A stretch of DNA of 42,256 bases, taken from assembly GCA_009731375.1 (NCBI GenBank), contig BJOX01000023.1, forward strand, positions 1,347,183 through 1,389,438. The letters are read 5' to 3'. Below the pieces are notes generated by a model. It was not told the DNA's origin and did not search any database. It saw only the letters and a list, made by a program, of their open reading frames with translations. A program made the position numbers and the translations under genes. This stretch comes from Paulinella micropora (taxonomy: Eukaryota > Cercozoa > Imbricatea > Euglyphida). Shown one piece after another: positions 12,539 through 26,396 of this stretch (its first letter is position 1; every line of letters starts with the position of its first letter).

Positions 12539-13123
12539 TTGACTATCTGTCTTAATCAAGATTTGTGGTCCGAAAAATGCAGAACACACCGTTGGAAAGC
12601 TCTTGTCCAGAGCTTTTTTTTTTTTTTTCTTTTTTTTTTTTTTTCCAAATCATGGCTTCAGCACTATCACTCACTGGTATCGATGGAGAACGATGAGATG
12701 AAAGTTGGATACTTGGCCGACAAGATCTTCCCGATGGCCTTTTTGCCTTCCGCGCTTCACGTAAAGCATGCCTCCCATTTACCATGGTGTATTTGCACAG
12801 CTAAACAGTGCGCAGGTAGCAAGCCCTCCGATCTACCTACACAGCCATCATTTTGGCTTTCCGCTATTAACCCCAGCCTTAACATTTACTTACGACGGGA
12901 GATCCTTTCGGAACTCAACTACTTCAGCAACTGCGGCCTCATCATCCCGTACTCTGTGGATCGCGCTTTCTTCAATGCATCGAGAGCCATCAACGGTGTG
13001 GCGAGCGTCAAAGACAAAGAGCGCGTTTGGCGGAGACTCGCTGAACTAGTCATCAAGGGGAAACATAGTGTGGATCCTGTTAGGTATTCAATTATAAGAC
13101 ACCGTACCATCACTCGACAGTAA
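12539..13123 (+). pseudogene. Possible gene remnant or exon, unrecognised
   Basis: A 194-codon open frame, of which the part after the T-rich run (about 12650 onward) looks protein-like. It has mixed composition with a charged C-terminal third containing SVDRAFFNASRAINGVASVK and a basic VWRRLAELVIKGK segment. I do not recognise the family. The start is uncertain because the 5' part runs through a 35 bp poly-T/C stretch. AG and GT pairs suitable for splicing exist but are not decisive. It may be a decayed gene or host sequence between repeats. Confidence 0.3.
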
Positions 13124-13149
13124 CCACTCCGCCTATAATGTCCCTGACG

Positions 13150-13448
13150 GCATTTTCGCATGGCAAGCGCTTCACCCCAACAAGAAACATCAAGTGTGGT
13201 GCAAGTGTGGCTACGGCGATTGCCTTCACATCGACACTACTGGCGCTGGAACATGCAAGCCTAAACCGAACCAGCTCGACCAGCTTTCAACAGTAGTCTT
13301 GGTGGCCACCCCCGCTACAAGAAAAACCGCAAACACGCGCAACGCGCTAAGCGGACCCGATATCCGCCGGTCGGCGATGGCAAGTATCAAACCGAACGGG
13401 TATATCGGACCAGCCAACAGGGCCGCACTGCCCATTATGATCGGTTGA
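13150..13448 (+). pseudogene. Possible second exon or remnant with a Cys-rich start
   Basis: An open frame downstream of the previous one, in a different frame, beginning around GIFAWQALHPNKKHQVWCKC. It has C-x-C and C-L-H spacing that could bind a metal, then a Ser/Thr/Arg-rich part. The frame change could be an intron or decay. I do not recognise the family. Confidence 0.25.
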
Positions 13449-13811
13449 ACGTCCGCAGTAATCTTGAGGAAGAGAAAATTGAGACCAAAGTAAGTCAAAT
13501 TTTGCAATCGAAGGCTTGCCGATAGATACAATATACAGCTAGCCACAAATTTGACGTGCTTTGCCCGGTGAGCCCGCAAAACACGTCGAATCAGGCGCGA
13601 CTTTGGCGCGCCGCATATGTAGCTTTATCAGTAAACTGACCACATTTTGTGCGTGTCGCGTTGATAATTGTTATGAGTGAACGGGTGATTCAAAGCCCCG
13701 ATGGCAGCTTGGCATCCTCCGCCCCCTGTTCCTCCCACTCGTGAAGGTCCACATCATGCCCCATGATCGGATGTGATAACCGCACAGGCCGGAGGTAGTG
13801 ATTTGTTCTTG
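13449..13811. other. Intergenic, nothing recognised
   Basis: Unique sequence without a supported gene, ending at the second foldback element. Confidence 0.4.
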
Positions 13812-14028
13812 ATGAGAAGTTCCTAGTTCTTAAGTGCAATGAGCAATGACTTCAAGTGCTTCGATCTCAGCCAATGCTCGTTGCTGTCGCTTGTGCAGTG
13901 GCTCATTTGAAAACCCTTGTCAAGAGCTTACTAATGAGCTAAGATACAGATTCTGGACACCAGTATTGACTGAGAACGAAACGCTTGAAGTCATTGTTCC
14001 TTGCACTTAAGAACTTGGAACTTCTCAT
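13812..14028. mobile_element. Foldback MITE-like element, copy 2
   Basis: A 217 bp element with terminal inverted repeats running from ATGAGAAGTTCC to GGAACTTCTCAT. TTCTTAAGTGCAA on the left is matched by TTGCACTTAAGAA on the right. The internal part contains GGCTCATTTGAAA and a partner TTACTAATGAGC. Same length as copy 3 (29417-29633), to which it is nearly identical. Confidence 0.85.
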
Positions 14029-14061
14029 GTTATTGTTACTACTGCTTTTACTACTCCTACT

Positions 14062-14132
14062 ACTACTAGAACACCTATCTGCTTGTGGATTCGATAAGCA
14101 CACAGCTCGGAGGTGGTGGTTCGACTTGGGAA
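14062..14132 (+). repeat. Dispersed repeat fragment next to (CTA)n
   Basis: Related to 22672-22742: both run from a TACTAGA.CAC start to CAGC.CGGAGGTGG and GACTTGG. It precedes a (CTA)n tract here and follows a (TAG)n tract there. No protein. Confidence 0.5.
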
Positions 14133-14157
14133 AAATCAACTACTACTACTACTACTA

Positions 14158-14199
<42 letters not shown>

Positions 14200-14200
14200 G

Positions 14201-14274
14201 GCCTAGGCCTTCGGTTTAATGAAGTTAACAATTTAACCTCTGGTCGATCCATACAAATCGTTAGCTCAAGAGCT
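14201..14274 (-). mobile_element. LINE-2w tail fragment, copy C
   Basis: Only the last 74 bp of LINE-2w are present, between two (CTA)n tracts (14135-14200 and 14275-14412). This is a severely 5'-truncated insertion that landed in the (TAG)n tail of the neighbouring copy A. Confidence 0.8.
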
Positions 14275-14345
14275 ACTACTACTACTGCTACTACTACTGC
14301 CTACTACCACTACTGCCTACTACTACTACTACCTACTACTACTAT

Positions 14346-14387
<42 letters not shown>

Positions 14388-14412
14388 ACTACTACTACTA
14401 CTACTACTACTA
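14275..14412 (-). repeat. (TAG)n tail of LINE-2w copy A
   Basis: CTA repeats with CTG and CTAC interruptions on the plus strand, reading (TAG)n on the strand of the element. They mark the 3' end of copy A. Confidence 0.9.
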
Positions 14413-14604
14413 GGCCTAGGCCTTCGGTTTAATGAAGTTAACAATTCAACCTCTGGTCGATCCATACAAATCGTTAGCTCAAGAGCTATTGATTTAACTA
14501 GATGGTGACCTACGTCTCAAGTTATTAAAGGTAATGAGAAATTATCAAAATATTAAAGTATTAAAATAAAATGACTTAGATTAAAAATATTAAANNNNNN
14601 NNNN

Positions 14605-14789
14605 AAATATAATAGTGTATCTCCTGCCAATTGCTGAGCCAAAAGGCCATGTGCATCCAGTCCTCCATTCCATAAGGAAAGTCTCCACACCAATCGGTAG
14701 AATAAAGGAAGTGACGGCATAGAACATTACTCTAGGAGCTTTATACCAATCAGCCCATGGAAAGGACCGATGGCCTATGTACTCCCTAT
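14605..14789 (-). mobile_element. Short non-autonomous repeat nested in LINE-2w 3' region
   Basis: Nearly identical to 24554-24729. On the minus strand it ends CAGCAATTGGCAGGAGATAC then (ATT)n, close to the SINE end CAGCGATTGACAGAGAAACAC. It interrupts the AAT-rich 3' region that is continuous in copy B (19530-19570). A 10 N gap touches its left edge. Confidence 0.75.
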
Positions 14790-14792
14790 AAA

Positions 14793-14857
<65 letters not shown>

Positions 14858-15302
14858 TAGTAATAACAATAATAATAAATATATATGGAATTAACAAATA
14901 TATGTATGTATATATATATATATATATATTAGATTAATCTGTTATGAAGTCAAAGTAAAGTTCTAGTTCAGTGAGGAACGAGAAAAAAAAAACGGAAATA
15001 TATATAATATAATATAATATAATATATATATGTATATATATGTTGAAAGAGTTAAATTCTCACTCAGTTCTATATATATATACAAATATATATGTATATA
15101 TATATGTTGAAAGTGTTATATTCTCACTCAGTACTATATATAACGGTGGCACTCGCAAAAAAGCTGGTAGACACGAGGTGACTCCCCAAGGGGGTTTGGC
15201 CAACCACACTCCGGATTAGGATGTGATCAACGCTGAACTTGTCCCACACTCAGGTATCATCTGATTATGTGTCCAACGCCCTCTTTAGGCCCGTAGGCAG
15301 TG

Positions 15303-18279
15303 TCAGGATTCTTGCATCCTTAAGAGATATGCTTCGAGTTCCTTTTTGAATTCTGCTTTGTATGAGATATCTCTTAGGTGCTCTGGCAGCTTATCCCATT
15401 GTGCTTGTGCTGCTCTGCTGTATTGACCCGTCGTTGAGTCGTTGTACATGTGTTTCTTTGATGACCGCCTAGTGTTGTAGTTATGAACAGCTGTGATTGG
15501 TCGGATATTGTTGTAGTGAAGGGGAAGGAAAGCCTTGAAGGCTGGGTAAATAAGGGAGTGTGCATCCATGCATACGCTGTACTTATACATGTTAAGTATG
15601 TTGAGTAAGCGTAGTTTGGCAAAAAGAGGCTTGGTAGGTGTTCTCCATGATTTGAGACATATCAGACGGACTATACGTTTTTGGATGATAATGAGTGGAT
15701 GTATAATGGTGTTGTAGTCATCAGATCCCCATATAGAGATACCATACATAAGTAGGGGGTATACATGTGCATAGTAAAGTTGGAGGAGGATGTGAGTGGG
15801 AAGTAGGCTGTTCACATAACGAAACATTTGGACGAATGGTTGAAGGCGGAATATAATAGATTGTATATGTTCACGGAAGGACAGGTTGCTTTGGATGATT
15901 GTACCTAATACTTTTACCTTTCGTTCTTGTTGGAGCCTCTTGCCGTCGATAGTCAAGTCGAGCTGCACCTTCTGTTCGTGCTTGTGGAAGATAGTGTAGG
16001 TGGTTTTGGTGGGGTTGGGTACTAGGTTATGTCTGTAGAAATAGTGGACAAGGTTCGTTGTATCAGTTTGTGCTTGCTCTTGGAGTTGTTCTTTATTCTT
16101 AGCAGCAATGATAAGTGTGGTGTCATCTGCGTATGCAAAGACTGTCCCGTGTGTTAGTGAAAGTATAATATCATTGATGTATAGAATGAAGAGCGTTGTT
16201 GAGAGTGTGCTACCTTGCGGGATCCCATGTGTGATCTTGCGTGGATAAGAACGAGCATATTGGGTAAATACTGTTTGGTATCGTTTTGTGAGGTATGATT
16301 TAAAAAAGGTAGTGGTGTTATCGCTAAAATTTATATTATTTCGTAGTTTATGGATCAGTGTTTCATGATCTATAGTGTCATAGGCTTTCGATAGGTCAAT
16401 AAATAGAGCAAGTACATACCTTCCTGGGCCTTTGAGGTTTTGGATGTGATTTAAGATGGTTTGTGTAGTGATTGTTGTGTTCGAGTGTGGTCGGAAGGCG
16501 TATTGAGTTCGGGAGAGGATGTCGTACCTGGTAAGGTGGGCCATCAGTTGCTTGTTGAGTATAGTGTCAAAGACCTTAGCAATAATCGGCAGTAGCGAGA
16601 TAGGTCTGTAATTCTCAGGCAGCGTTCTATCTTTAGCTTTATATATTTCAATAACTTTAGTTATTTTTAGTGCATCAGGGTATTGGTTATGTTCTATAGC
16701 TTTATTAAAGAGCGTTGTTAATATCGGGGCAATGTACTTTGTAAGGTCTTGCATGATGGCTGGTTTTATTTTGTTTATATCTTCTGCTTTGTTTCTGTTA
16801 ATTGCTTTCAGTGTATCAACTACATCATCCTGCAAAATGCGTTTGAGTGTAAAGGGAGGCAGTTTTCTCTGTGTTAGGTCTATTTCCTCTTCTCTGACTT
16901 TATGTTCTTGGGGGATTTGGGCACTGACCTTGGAGCCGACCGTCGTGTAGTGTCTGTTGAGTGCATTGGCAATACCTTTGGGGTCGGTGATTACCTTATC
17001 ATCTACGCGGAGTTGGGTGGGCGAGGTCTTCAGACCTTGTGTCTGTGGGATCAGCTTTCTCAACGCATTCATACGTTTTTTTGGATCGTGACTTAGTTTT
17101 TCCATTAAGGTAGTCATGTATGCTTTCTTAGCTTTCTTAATCTCTCTATTAGTTTTATTTCTATGCTTATTATACTTAGTTCTATTACTTTTAACTGGGC
17201 ATGCTATTTTTATTTCATACAGTTCTCTTTGTTTCTTAATCATGGCTCTAATTTCATTATTGCACCATGGTTTCCATTTTCGTTTCTTTACACGCTTTTC
17301 ATATTTTTCTACCACTGCCTTAATAGCTGTATGTATTTTATTTATATAATTATTAGGAGTATCGTTATTTAGTTCTGGGTCAAGAACTTGCTTAAGTTCA
17401 TAAATTATTTCTTCTGTTATTATTTCCTTCTTGTCTTCATATCTCTTATTTCTTAGGATTTTATTATTATTTTTCTTATGTGTGATTGGGGTGTGAAAGA
17501 TAGCATAGATGGGATGGTGATCAGAGATGCATGTAGGTAAGACATCAGATGTGATATCGCAGGTGAGTGTCGTTAATATAACATCAAGCAATGTATGGCT
17601 CTTTGCTTTGCGGGTGGGATTTTTGATTGTGGTGAAGAGGTTGTTGATTGCAAGGAAGTCACATACCTGTTTTGTAGGGCGCAAGAGATCAAGGTTAAGG
17701 TCACCAACAATCGTGATGCTCGTGTGTGGGGAGGCAGAGAGGATACCTTGCATGTAGTTTTGGAGCTCTTGGAAGAAAGCGCAGTCGTAGGATTGTGAGA
17801 GTGGTCTTTTGTAGATATGGAATATGGTGTGGATTGGATTATTTTTATGTTCTGTGCTGTGTATCTGCATGATTACGCCAGAGGCTTTTGAGATTTTAGA
17901 TTCAGAGATTGTGATGTGCATATCGTTTTTATAGTAGACCGACACATCTGTGGTATGATAGGATGTATGTTGGTATTGGGAAGTGAGTGTGTGGTGTACC
18001 TGGTGTTATTTTGGATTCCGTAAGTGATATAATGTCTGGGATGAAGTGAGTGCAGTCAGGGTTGGATAGATGGTTAAGTAAGGTTTGGTGGCTTCCTGTT
18101 ATACCACGGATATTCGTATGATACATAGAGAAATGTTTGTTTACCTTGGGGGGAAGAGATGTGAGGTGTGGGTGTATGATTTGTGCTGGTGGGTGTGATG
18201 GTGCATTGTTGCAATTGGGTTGAGTCTGTTCTGGTAGGTGTTCCAGGGGTAGGGGGTTGGGCTGTAATAAGGAGCTCAT
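15303..18279 (-). pseudogene. LINE-2w copy A ORF2: APE endonuclease and reverse transcriptase, one frameshift
   Basis: The N-terminal endonuclease part starts at ATG 18279 and shifts frame near 17945-17955. The following 880-codon frame (15303-17945) is open. Counting from 17945 it holds GDLNLD (81-86), SDHHP (141-145), NYRPISLL (445-452), FIDLSKAYD (515-523), GIPQGS (574-579) and YADD (605-608). The C-terminus has the QKRIVRLI and HNYNTR patterns typical of the L2/CR1/Jockey group. The catalytic residues are intact, so only the frameshift disables it; it could even be a sequencing error. The stop is TGA. Confidence 0.9.
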
Positions 18280-18282
18280 GGC

Positions 18283-19092
18283 TTACTGCGGTGCCTCACT
18301 GGCAGGGAACGTCGAACTGGAACTAGACATGGTTGCATTTCCTGACCTGTTGGTCCTTGGGGAGGCAGATGAGTGGTCTGATTCACAGTTCTTGAAGTGG
18401 TTCTTCAAGTACCGAATATGAGTCAAGCGTTGGATCTTAAATCTGTTCTCACTCTCTCGTGGGCGTAGATATATCTCACCATCTGTGGTCCACACTGTTG
18501 CTACGAAATTTGGGTAGTCCTTCATGAGTTACTTTGTGTGGTCAAGGAGTTTGCGTGTTTCAGGTGACAAGCTCTCTTTACACATGATGTGGTAATCTTT
18601 ACCCGTGTAATTCTGCAAGCGTGGTGTGATTTGCGAGATTTGCTTGTGCTGGGGATGCGAAGATTTATCGTACCGGACGAAATTTTTCTTCAGCTGATTA
18701 CTTGCAAACCGGACTTTTATCGCAGGCGTGGTTTTTGCTGTTTCCGGGTTGTACATCTTTGCTGCATGGTCCGAGATCATTCTTTTGCAAAGTAATATGT
18801 CACCATCCTTACAGTCCATACCTTTCGCTTTCATTAAAGCTGTTACTATTTTCTGAGTTTGTTTTTGAGTTTCTTTGGAATCATATGGAATTCCGGTGAT
18901 TATCGCGGTGTCCAAAGATTCGTTGTTTGGGAGTACTACCGGTGGTTCTTCCCTTTTATGTAACGGGAAACTTTCATGCAAATTGCTGTTTGCGAGATTC
19001 AAGGGTTGTTTCCAGCTGCCTTGAAGTGTGTTGTTGTTGTTGCTGTGTGATGAGCATGCACTGGAAGATTGCATGGACTTGGGTCTGCTCAT
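18283..19092 (-). pseudogene. LINE-2w copy A ORF1, nucleic-acid-binding type, one in-frame TAA
   Basis: A frame of 269 codons with TAA at 18529-18531. The middle part (ITGIPYDSKE, then ILLCKRM and AIKVRFASN) fits the RRM-like ORF1 proteins of L1/L2-type LINEs, and the segment after the stop (TVWTTDGEIYLRPRE) is the usual C-terminal continuation. The stop is therefore a nonsense mutation rather than the true end. ORF1 ends in TAA only one codon (GCC) before the ORF2 ATG, in the same frame. Confidence 0.8.
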
Positions 19093-19129
19093 GTGTGAGG
19101 TGGTGCTGTTGTTGGAGGAAAACCTGTTT

Positions 19130-22665
<3,536 letters not shown>

Positions 22666-22855
22666 TCCACTGCTTCTACTAGAGCACGTACCTTTTTGTA
22701 GAGGCGATTAGCCGACAGCCCGGAGGTGGCGATTTGACTTGGCAGCCATGCGACTTGTAGGCTAAGGTGTTGGTTGCTTCGAGCACGGGTTTGAACCATG
22801 GCATGTCTTTATTGCCCGCGTAAGAGCAAAAAACAACAGTGAAGAACAACAACAG

Positions 22856-22886
<31 letters not shown>

Positions 22887-23010
22887 AACAATAACAATAA
22901 CAACAACGACGACGAATAACAGCAATAACAACAACAACAAAGAACAACAACTACTACAACAACTTGTAGGCTTAGGTGATGGTTGTCTCGAGCACTAGTC
23001 GGAACCATGC
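22666..23010 (+). mobile_element. Dispersed repeat with (CAA)n segments, two partial units
   Basis: Starts with the 71 bp related to 14062-14132. A segment GGTGTTGGTTGCTTCGAGCA..GGTTTGAACCATGGCA then leads into (AAC)n at about 22845-22970. The first part repeats near 22968-23010 and again at 23870-23915. It may be a SINE-like family with an (AAC)n tail; the GGTTTGAACC stretch is only weakly like a Pol III B box. Confidence 0.5.
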
Positions 23011-23097
23011 ATCGATAGGTAGATCGATAGGTAGATCGATAGATAGATCGATCGATCTATGGATAGATCGATCGATAGATCGATCGATCGATCAATC

Positions 23098-23160
<63 letters not shown>
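23011..23160 (+). repeat. GATC/GATA tetranucleotide array
   Basis: (GATCGATA) variants changing to pure (GATA)n and ending at GAGATATCGACTAA, the edge of R430. Same arrangement as 10140-10250. Confidence 0.95.
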
Positions 23161-23597
23161 GAGATATCGACTAATGTCAGAAAAAAGGAGCTTCTGATTT
23201 CGTCAACCAAGGAAGTCTGTGGGTAAAGTATTAACCCGATGCCCAGCTAAGCCGTGATGTTTGCACGGAAGGGACTGATACAGGCGATACCAAAGCTCCC
23301 TAGTACCAGGCGGGGCCAGGGCTCGTTCCATAAGCGCCCCTTGCAGAACGAGCTCCCACCTCCATTACAGAGGACCCAGTAAGCAGATGGAGTTTCGAGA
23401 CTGTTCGACAGTCTAGTAAACCGACAGAGCACTGTGGATTTTATTCCGGGCTCAACAAGCGAGAAAGGGCACCCTGAGGGAACAGGATTGTGCTTCCCGT
23501 CGCTATTTCGGCATGTGACTTATAGGCGTATGGCTAGGCACACATAAGGCACCCCACCACGGGCCCAGCACACCCACACCATCTCCTAATTCTCTGT
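23161..23597 (-). mobile_element. R430 dispersed repeat, complete copy
   Basis: About 437 bp, continuous here. It matches the two half copies at 10249-10478 and 12078-12300. Minus-strand 3' end GTCGATATCTC then (ATCT)n. No domain is recognised. Non-autonomous retroelement is the likeliest class. Confidence 0.75.
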
Positions 23598-23705
23598 CTG
23601 TCGACAGATGGCACCCATTTCAAAAAACCAAGCCCAAGGGAGGGTCAGTGACACCTCAAGTGGCCTTGGTTCACTCCGTGGAGTAAGTGATGAGATCAAC
23701 TGATG

Positions 23706-23775
<70 letters not shown>

Positions 23776-23978
23776 GCATGCTTTTGTTTCCTCCGTGAGA
23801 ACAAGAAGAACCATGAAGAACATCAAGAATAACAATAAAGAACAACAACAATAAACAACAACATAAACGTGTAGGCTTAGGTGATGGTTGCTTCGAACAC
23901 TGGTTGGAACCATGGCAACACATGCCTGTGTTGCCTGTGTGAGAAAGACGAAATAATAATACTAATAATAATAATAAT
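23598..23978. repeat. Unique 110 bp, (GATA)n, then AAC-rich repeat
   Basis: Non-repetitive 23598-23705, GATA array 23706-23774, then an AAC/AAT-rich stretch. It includes another copy of the TAGGCTTAGGTGATGGTTGC segment at about 23871 and a short (AAT)n that ends at the 393 bp repeat. Confidence 0.7.
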
Positions 23979-24371
23979 ACTATATCTGAGGCGTACTGAT
24001 GCAGCTAATGGCATATCCTCAACGGACATAAGCCTCCAATACCCTTGTTCGAGGTCCTCCACCCCCCCGTGTCAGTCTCTCGCCTGATGATCGGGGCCAC
24101 CGATGGAGCTCCTGAGGGCAAGACTGCACTAAGCCGAGGTTATTCCGCAGTCCCAGCAACCTCTTGCAAGACGTCACCGAATGTGCAAGTGCATACACCA
24201 AGCGCGGTTGCTAGAGCTGCCTCGAAACCCCACCCATAACAATCTGGTGTCTGCTGGGTCCTGGGCTATCAACCAGCATATGCGGAGTTTAAGATCTTTT
24301 ACGCGCGCAACGACCCTCCTCCCCAGCATCTACCACCAAAGGGTTATGAGTTGGCGTCACAGTTTAACGCC
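23979..24371 (-). mobile_element. 393 bp repeat (R393), copy 1
   Basis: Essentially identical to 25660-26052 and a diverged relative of 41950-42256. On the minus strand it ends with TTGGAGGCTTATGTCCG, then ATATGCC..GCTGCATCAGTACGCC and (ATT)n, resembling the LINE-1w 3' end. Probably a 5'-truncated or non-autonomous LINE relative. No intact frame. Confidence 0.8.
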
Positions 24372-24378
24372 TTGAGGC

Positions 24379-24379
24379 C

Positions 24380-24440
<61 letters not shown>

Positions 24441-24514
24441 TGATGATAATAATAATAATAATAATAATAGTAATAGTAATAGTAATAGTAATAGTAGTAG
24501 TAATAGTAGTAGTA

Positions 24515-24554
<40 letters not shown>
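24379..24554 (+). repeat. (AAT)n with (AGT AAT)n variants
   Basis: Trinucleotide tract between R393 and the 176 bp repeat, with TGATGATGA and AGTAAT higher-order variants in the middle. It is the tail of the minus-strand element on its right. Confidence 0.95.
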
Positions 24555-24886
<332 letters not shown>

Positions 24887-25066
24887 NNNNNNNNNNNNNN
24901 NNNNNNNNNNNNNNNNNNNNNNNNNNNNNNNNNNNNNNNNNNNNNNNNNNNNNNNNNNNNNNNNNNNNNNNNNNNNNNNNNNNNNNNNNNNNNNNNNNNN
25001 NNNNNNNNNNNNNNNNNNNNNNNNNNNNNNNNNNNNNNNNNNNNNNNNNNNNNNNNNNNNNNNNNN

Positions 25067-25310
25067 ATAGTGCTTCTCTGTCAATGGCGAATGCATTGCT
25101 GCACATGTGCCTCCATCGTCGCACCCGCGAGGGGAGTACGAAGATTTGACGATAGGCTCTACTGACACCCCCGCAAGGCAGCTCCAAGCCTTCCAGACAG
25201 ATCAATACTTTCAAAGAAAATATCCTTTGAAAATACTGGCACCGACGGGAATCGAACTGGCGACAGGTCCCAGATGGTAGACCTTAACCACTGGGCTATC
25301 GCGGTGCCAC
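25067..25310 (-). mobile_element. tRNA-derived SINE, full minus-strand copy
   Basis: Complete element. The tRNA-like head is at 25237-25308, with a perfect 7 bp acceptor stem GGCACCG/CGGTGCC, box A TAGCCCAGTGG at 25288-25298 and box B AGTTCGATTCC at 25248-25258 (minus strand). The D-loop AGTGGTTAAGG is Ser/Leu-tRNA-like. The T stem does not pair well, so this is a SINE head and not a functional tRNA. The body ends with TGGAGGCACATGTGCAG (25099-25115) and then (ATT)n. Confidence 0.88.
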
Positions 25311-25353
<43 letters not shown>

Positions 25354-25354
<1 letters not shown>

Positions 25355-25405
25355 GTGCTTCTCTGTCAATGGCTGATGCATTTCTGCACATGCGCCTCCA
25401 TCGTC
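25354..25405 (-). mobile_element. tRNA-SINE 3' fragment, cut by a gap
   Basis: Third minus-strand SINE in a row. It follows the (AAT)n at 25311-25353 that abuts the head of the previous SINE. The 5' part is in the gap 25406-25649. Confidence 0.75.
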
Positions 25406-25659
25406 NNNNNNNNNNNNNNNNNNNNNNNNNNNNNNNNNNNNNNNNNNNNNNNNNNNNNNNNNNNNNNNNNNNNNNNNNNNNNNNNNNNNNNNNNNNNNNN
25501 NNNNNNNNNNNNNNNNNNNNNNNNNNNNNNNNNNNNNNNNNNNNNNNNNNNNNNNNNNNNNNNNNNNNNNNNNNNNNNNNNNNNNNNNNNNNNNNNNNNN
25601 NNNNNNNNNNNNNNNNNNNNNNNNNNNNNNNNNNNNNNNNNNNNNNNNNGGCAGATTTA

Positions 25660-26052
25660 CTATATCTGAGGCGTACTGATGCAGCTAATGGCATATCCTC
25701 AACGGACATAAGCCTCCAATACCCTTGTTCGAGGTCCTCCACCCCCCCGTGTCAGTCTCTCGCCTGATGATCGGGGCCACCGATGGAGCTCCTGAGGGCA
25801 AGACTGCACTAAGCCGAGGTTATTCCGCAGTCCCAGCAACCTCTTGCAAGACGTCACCGAATGTGCAAGTGCATACACCAAGCGCGGTTGCTAGAGCTGC
25901 CTCGAAACCCCACCCATAACAATCTGGTGTCTGCTGGGTCCTGGGCTATCAACCAGCATATGCGGAGTTTAAGATCTTTTACGCGCGCAACGACCCTCCT
26001 CCCCAGCATCTACCACCAAAGGGTTATGAGTTGGCGTCACAGTTTAACGCCT
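25660..26052 (-). mobile_element. 393 bp repeat (R393), copy 2
   Basis: Direct repeat of 23979-24371, apparently identical over its length apart from the edges. The two are 1681 bp apart, with the SINE cluster and two gaps between. Confidence 0.85.
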
Positions 26053-26276
26053 GGAACTCTGTTTAGCAAGTGTGACCAGGTTTTTTCATCGGGATTTCCC
26101 TCAAATATGTCACAGTCAACACTCCAAGGCAGAATAATAGTAATAATAGTAATAATAATAATAATAATCCTTGTAACAATATCAACAACATCAACAGCAT
26201 TCGAAGCACAGACTTGAACCATGGCATGCAACACCACCCCGACTCGAATCTATCTATCTATTTATCTATCTATCAT

Positions 26277-26316
<40 letters not shown>

Positions 26317-26396
26317 ATGCATGTGTTGCCTGCGTGAGAACAACAACAACAATAACAAACAACAAGTATGTATGTATGTATGTATGTATGTATGTA
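26053..26396. repeat. Mixed AAT, TATC, AAC and GTAT arrays
   Basis: Short unique sequence to 26130, then AAT, a TTCGAAGCA..TTGAACCATGGCA segment related to 22780 and 23890, a (TATC)n run at about 26249-26316, (AAC)n, and (GTAT)n at 26366-26396. No gene. Confidence 0.7.

Noticed and set aside
15374-17798. Plus-strand frames inside LINE-2w (for example 17116-17349)
   Set aside because: They are antisense shadows of the ORF2 coding strand.
25237-25308. A tRNA gene on the minus strand
   Set aside because: Acceptor stem and boxes A and B are good, but the T stem does not pair and the sequence continues into a repeated body with an (ATT)n tail. It is a SINE head.
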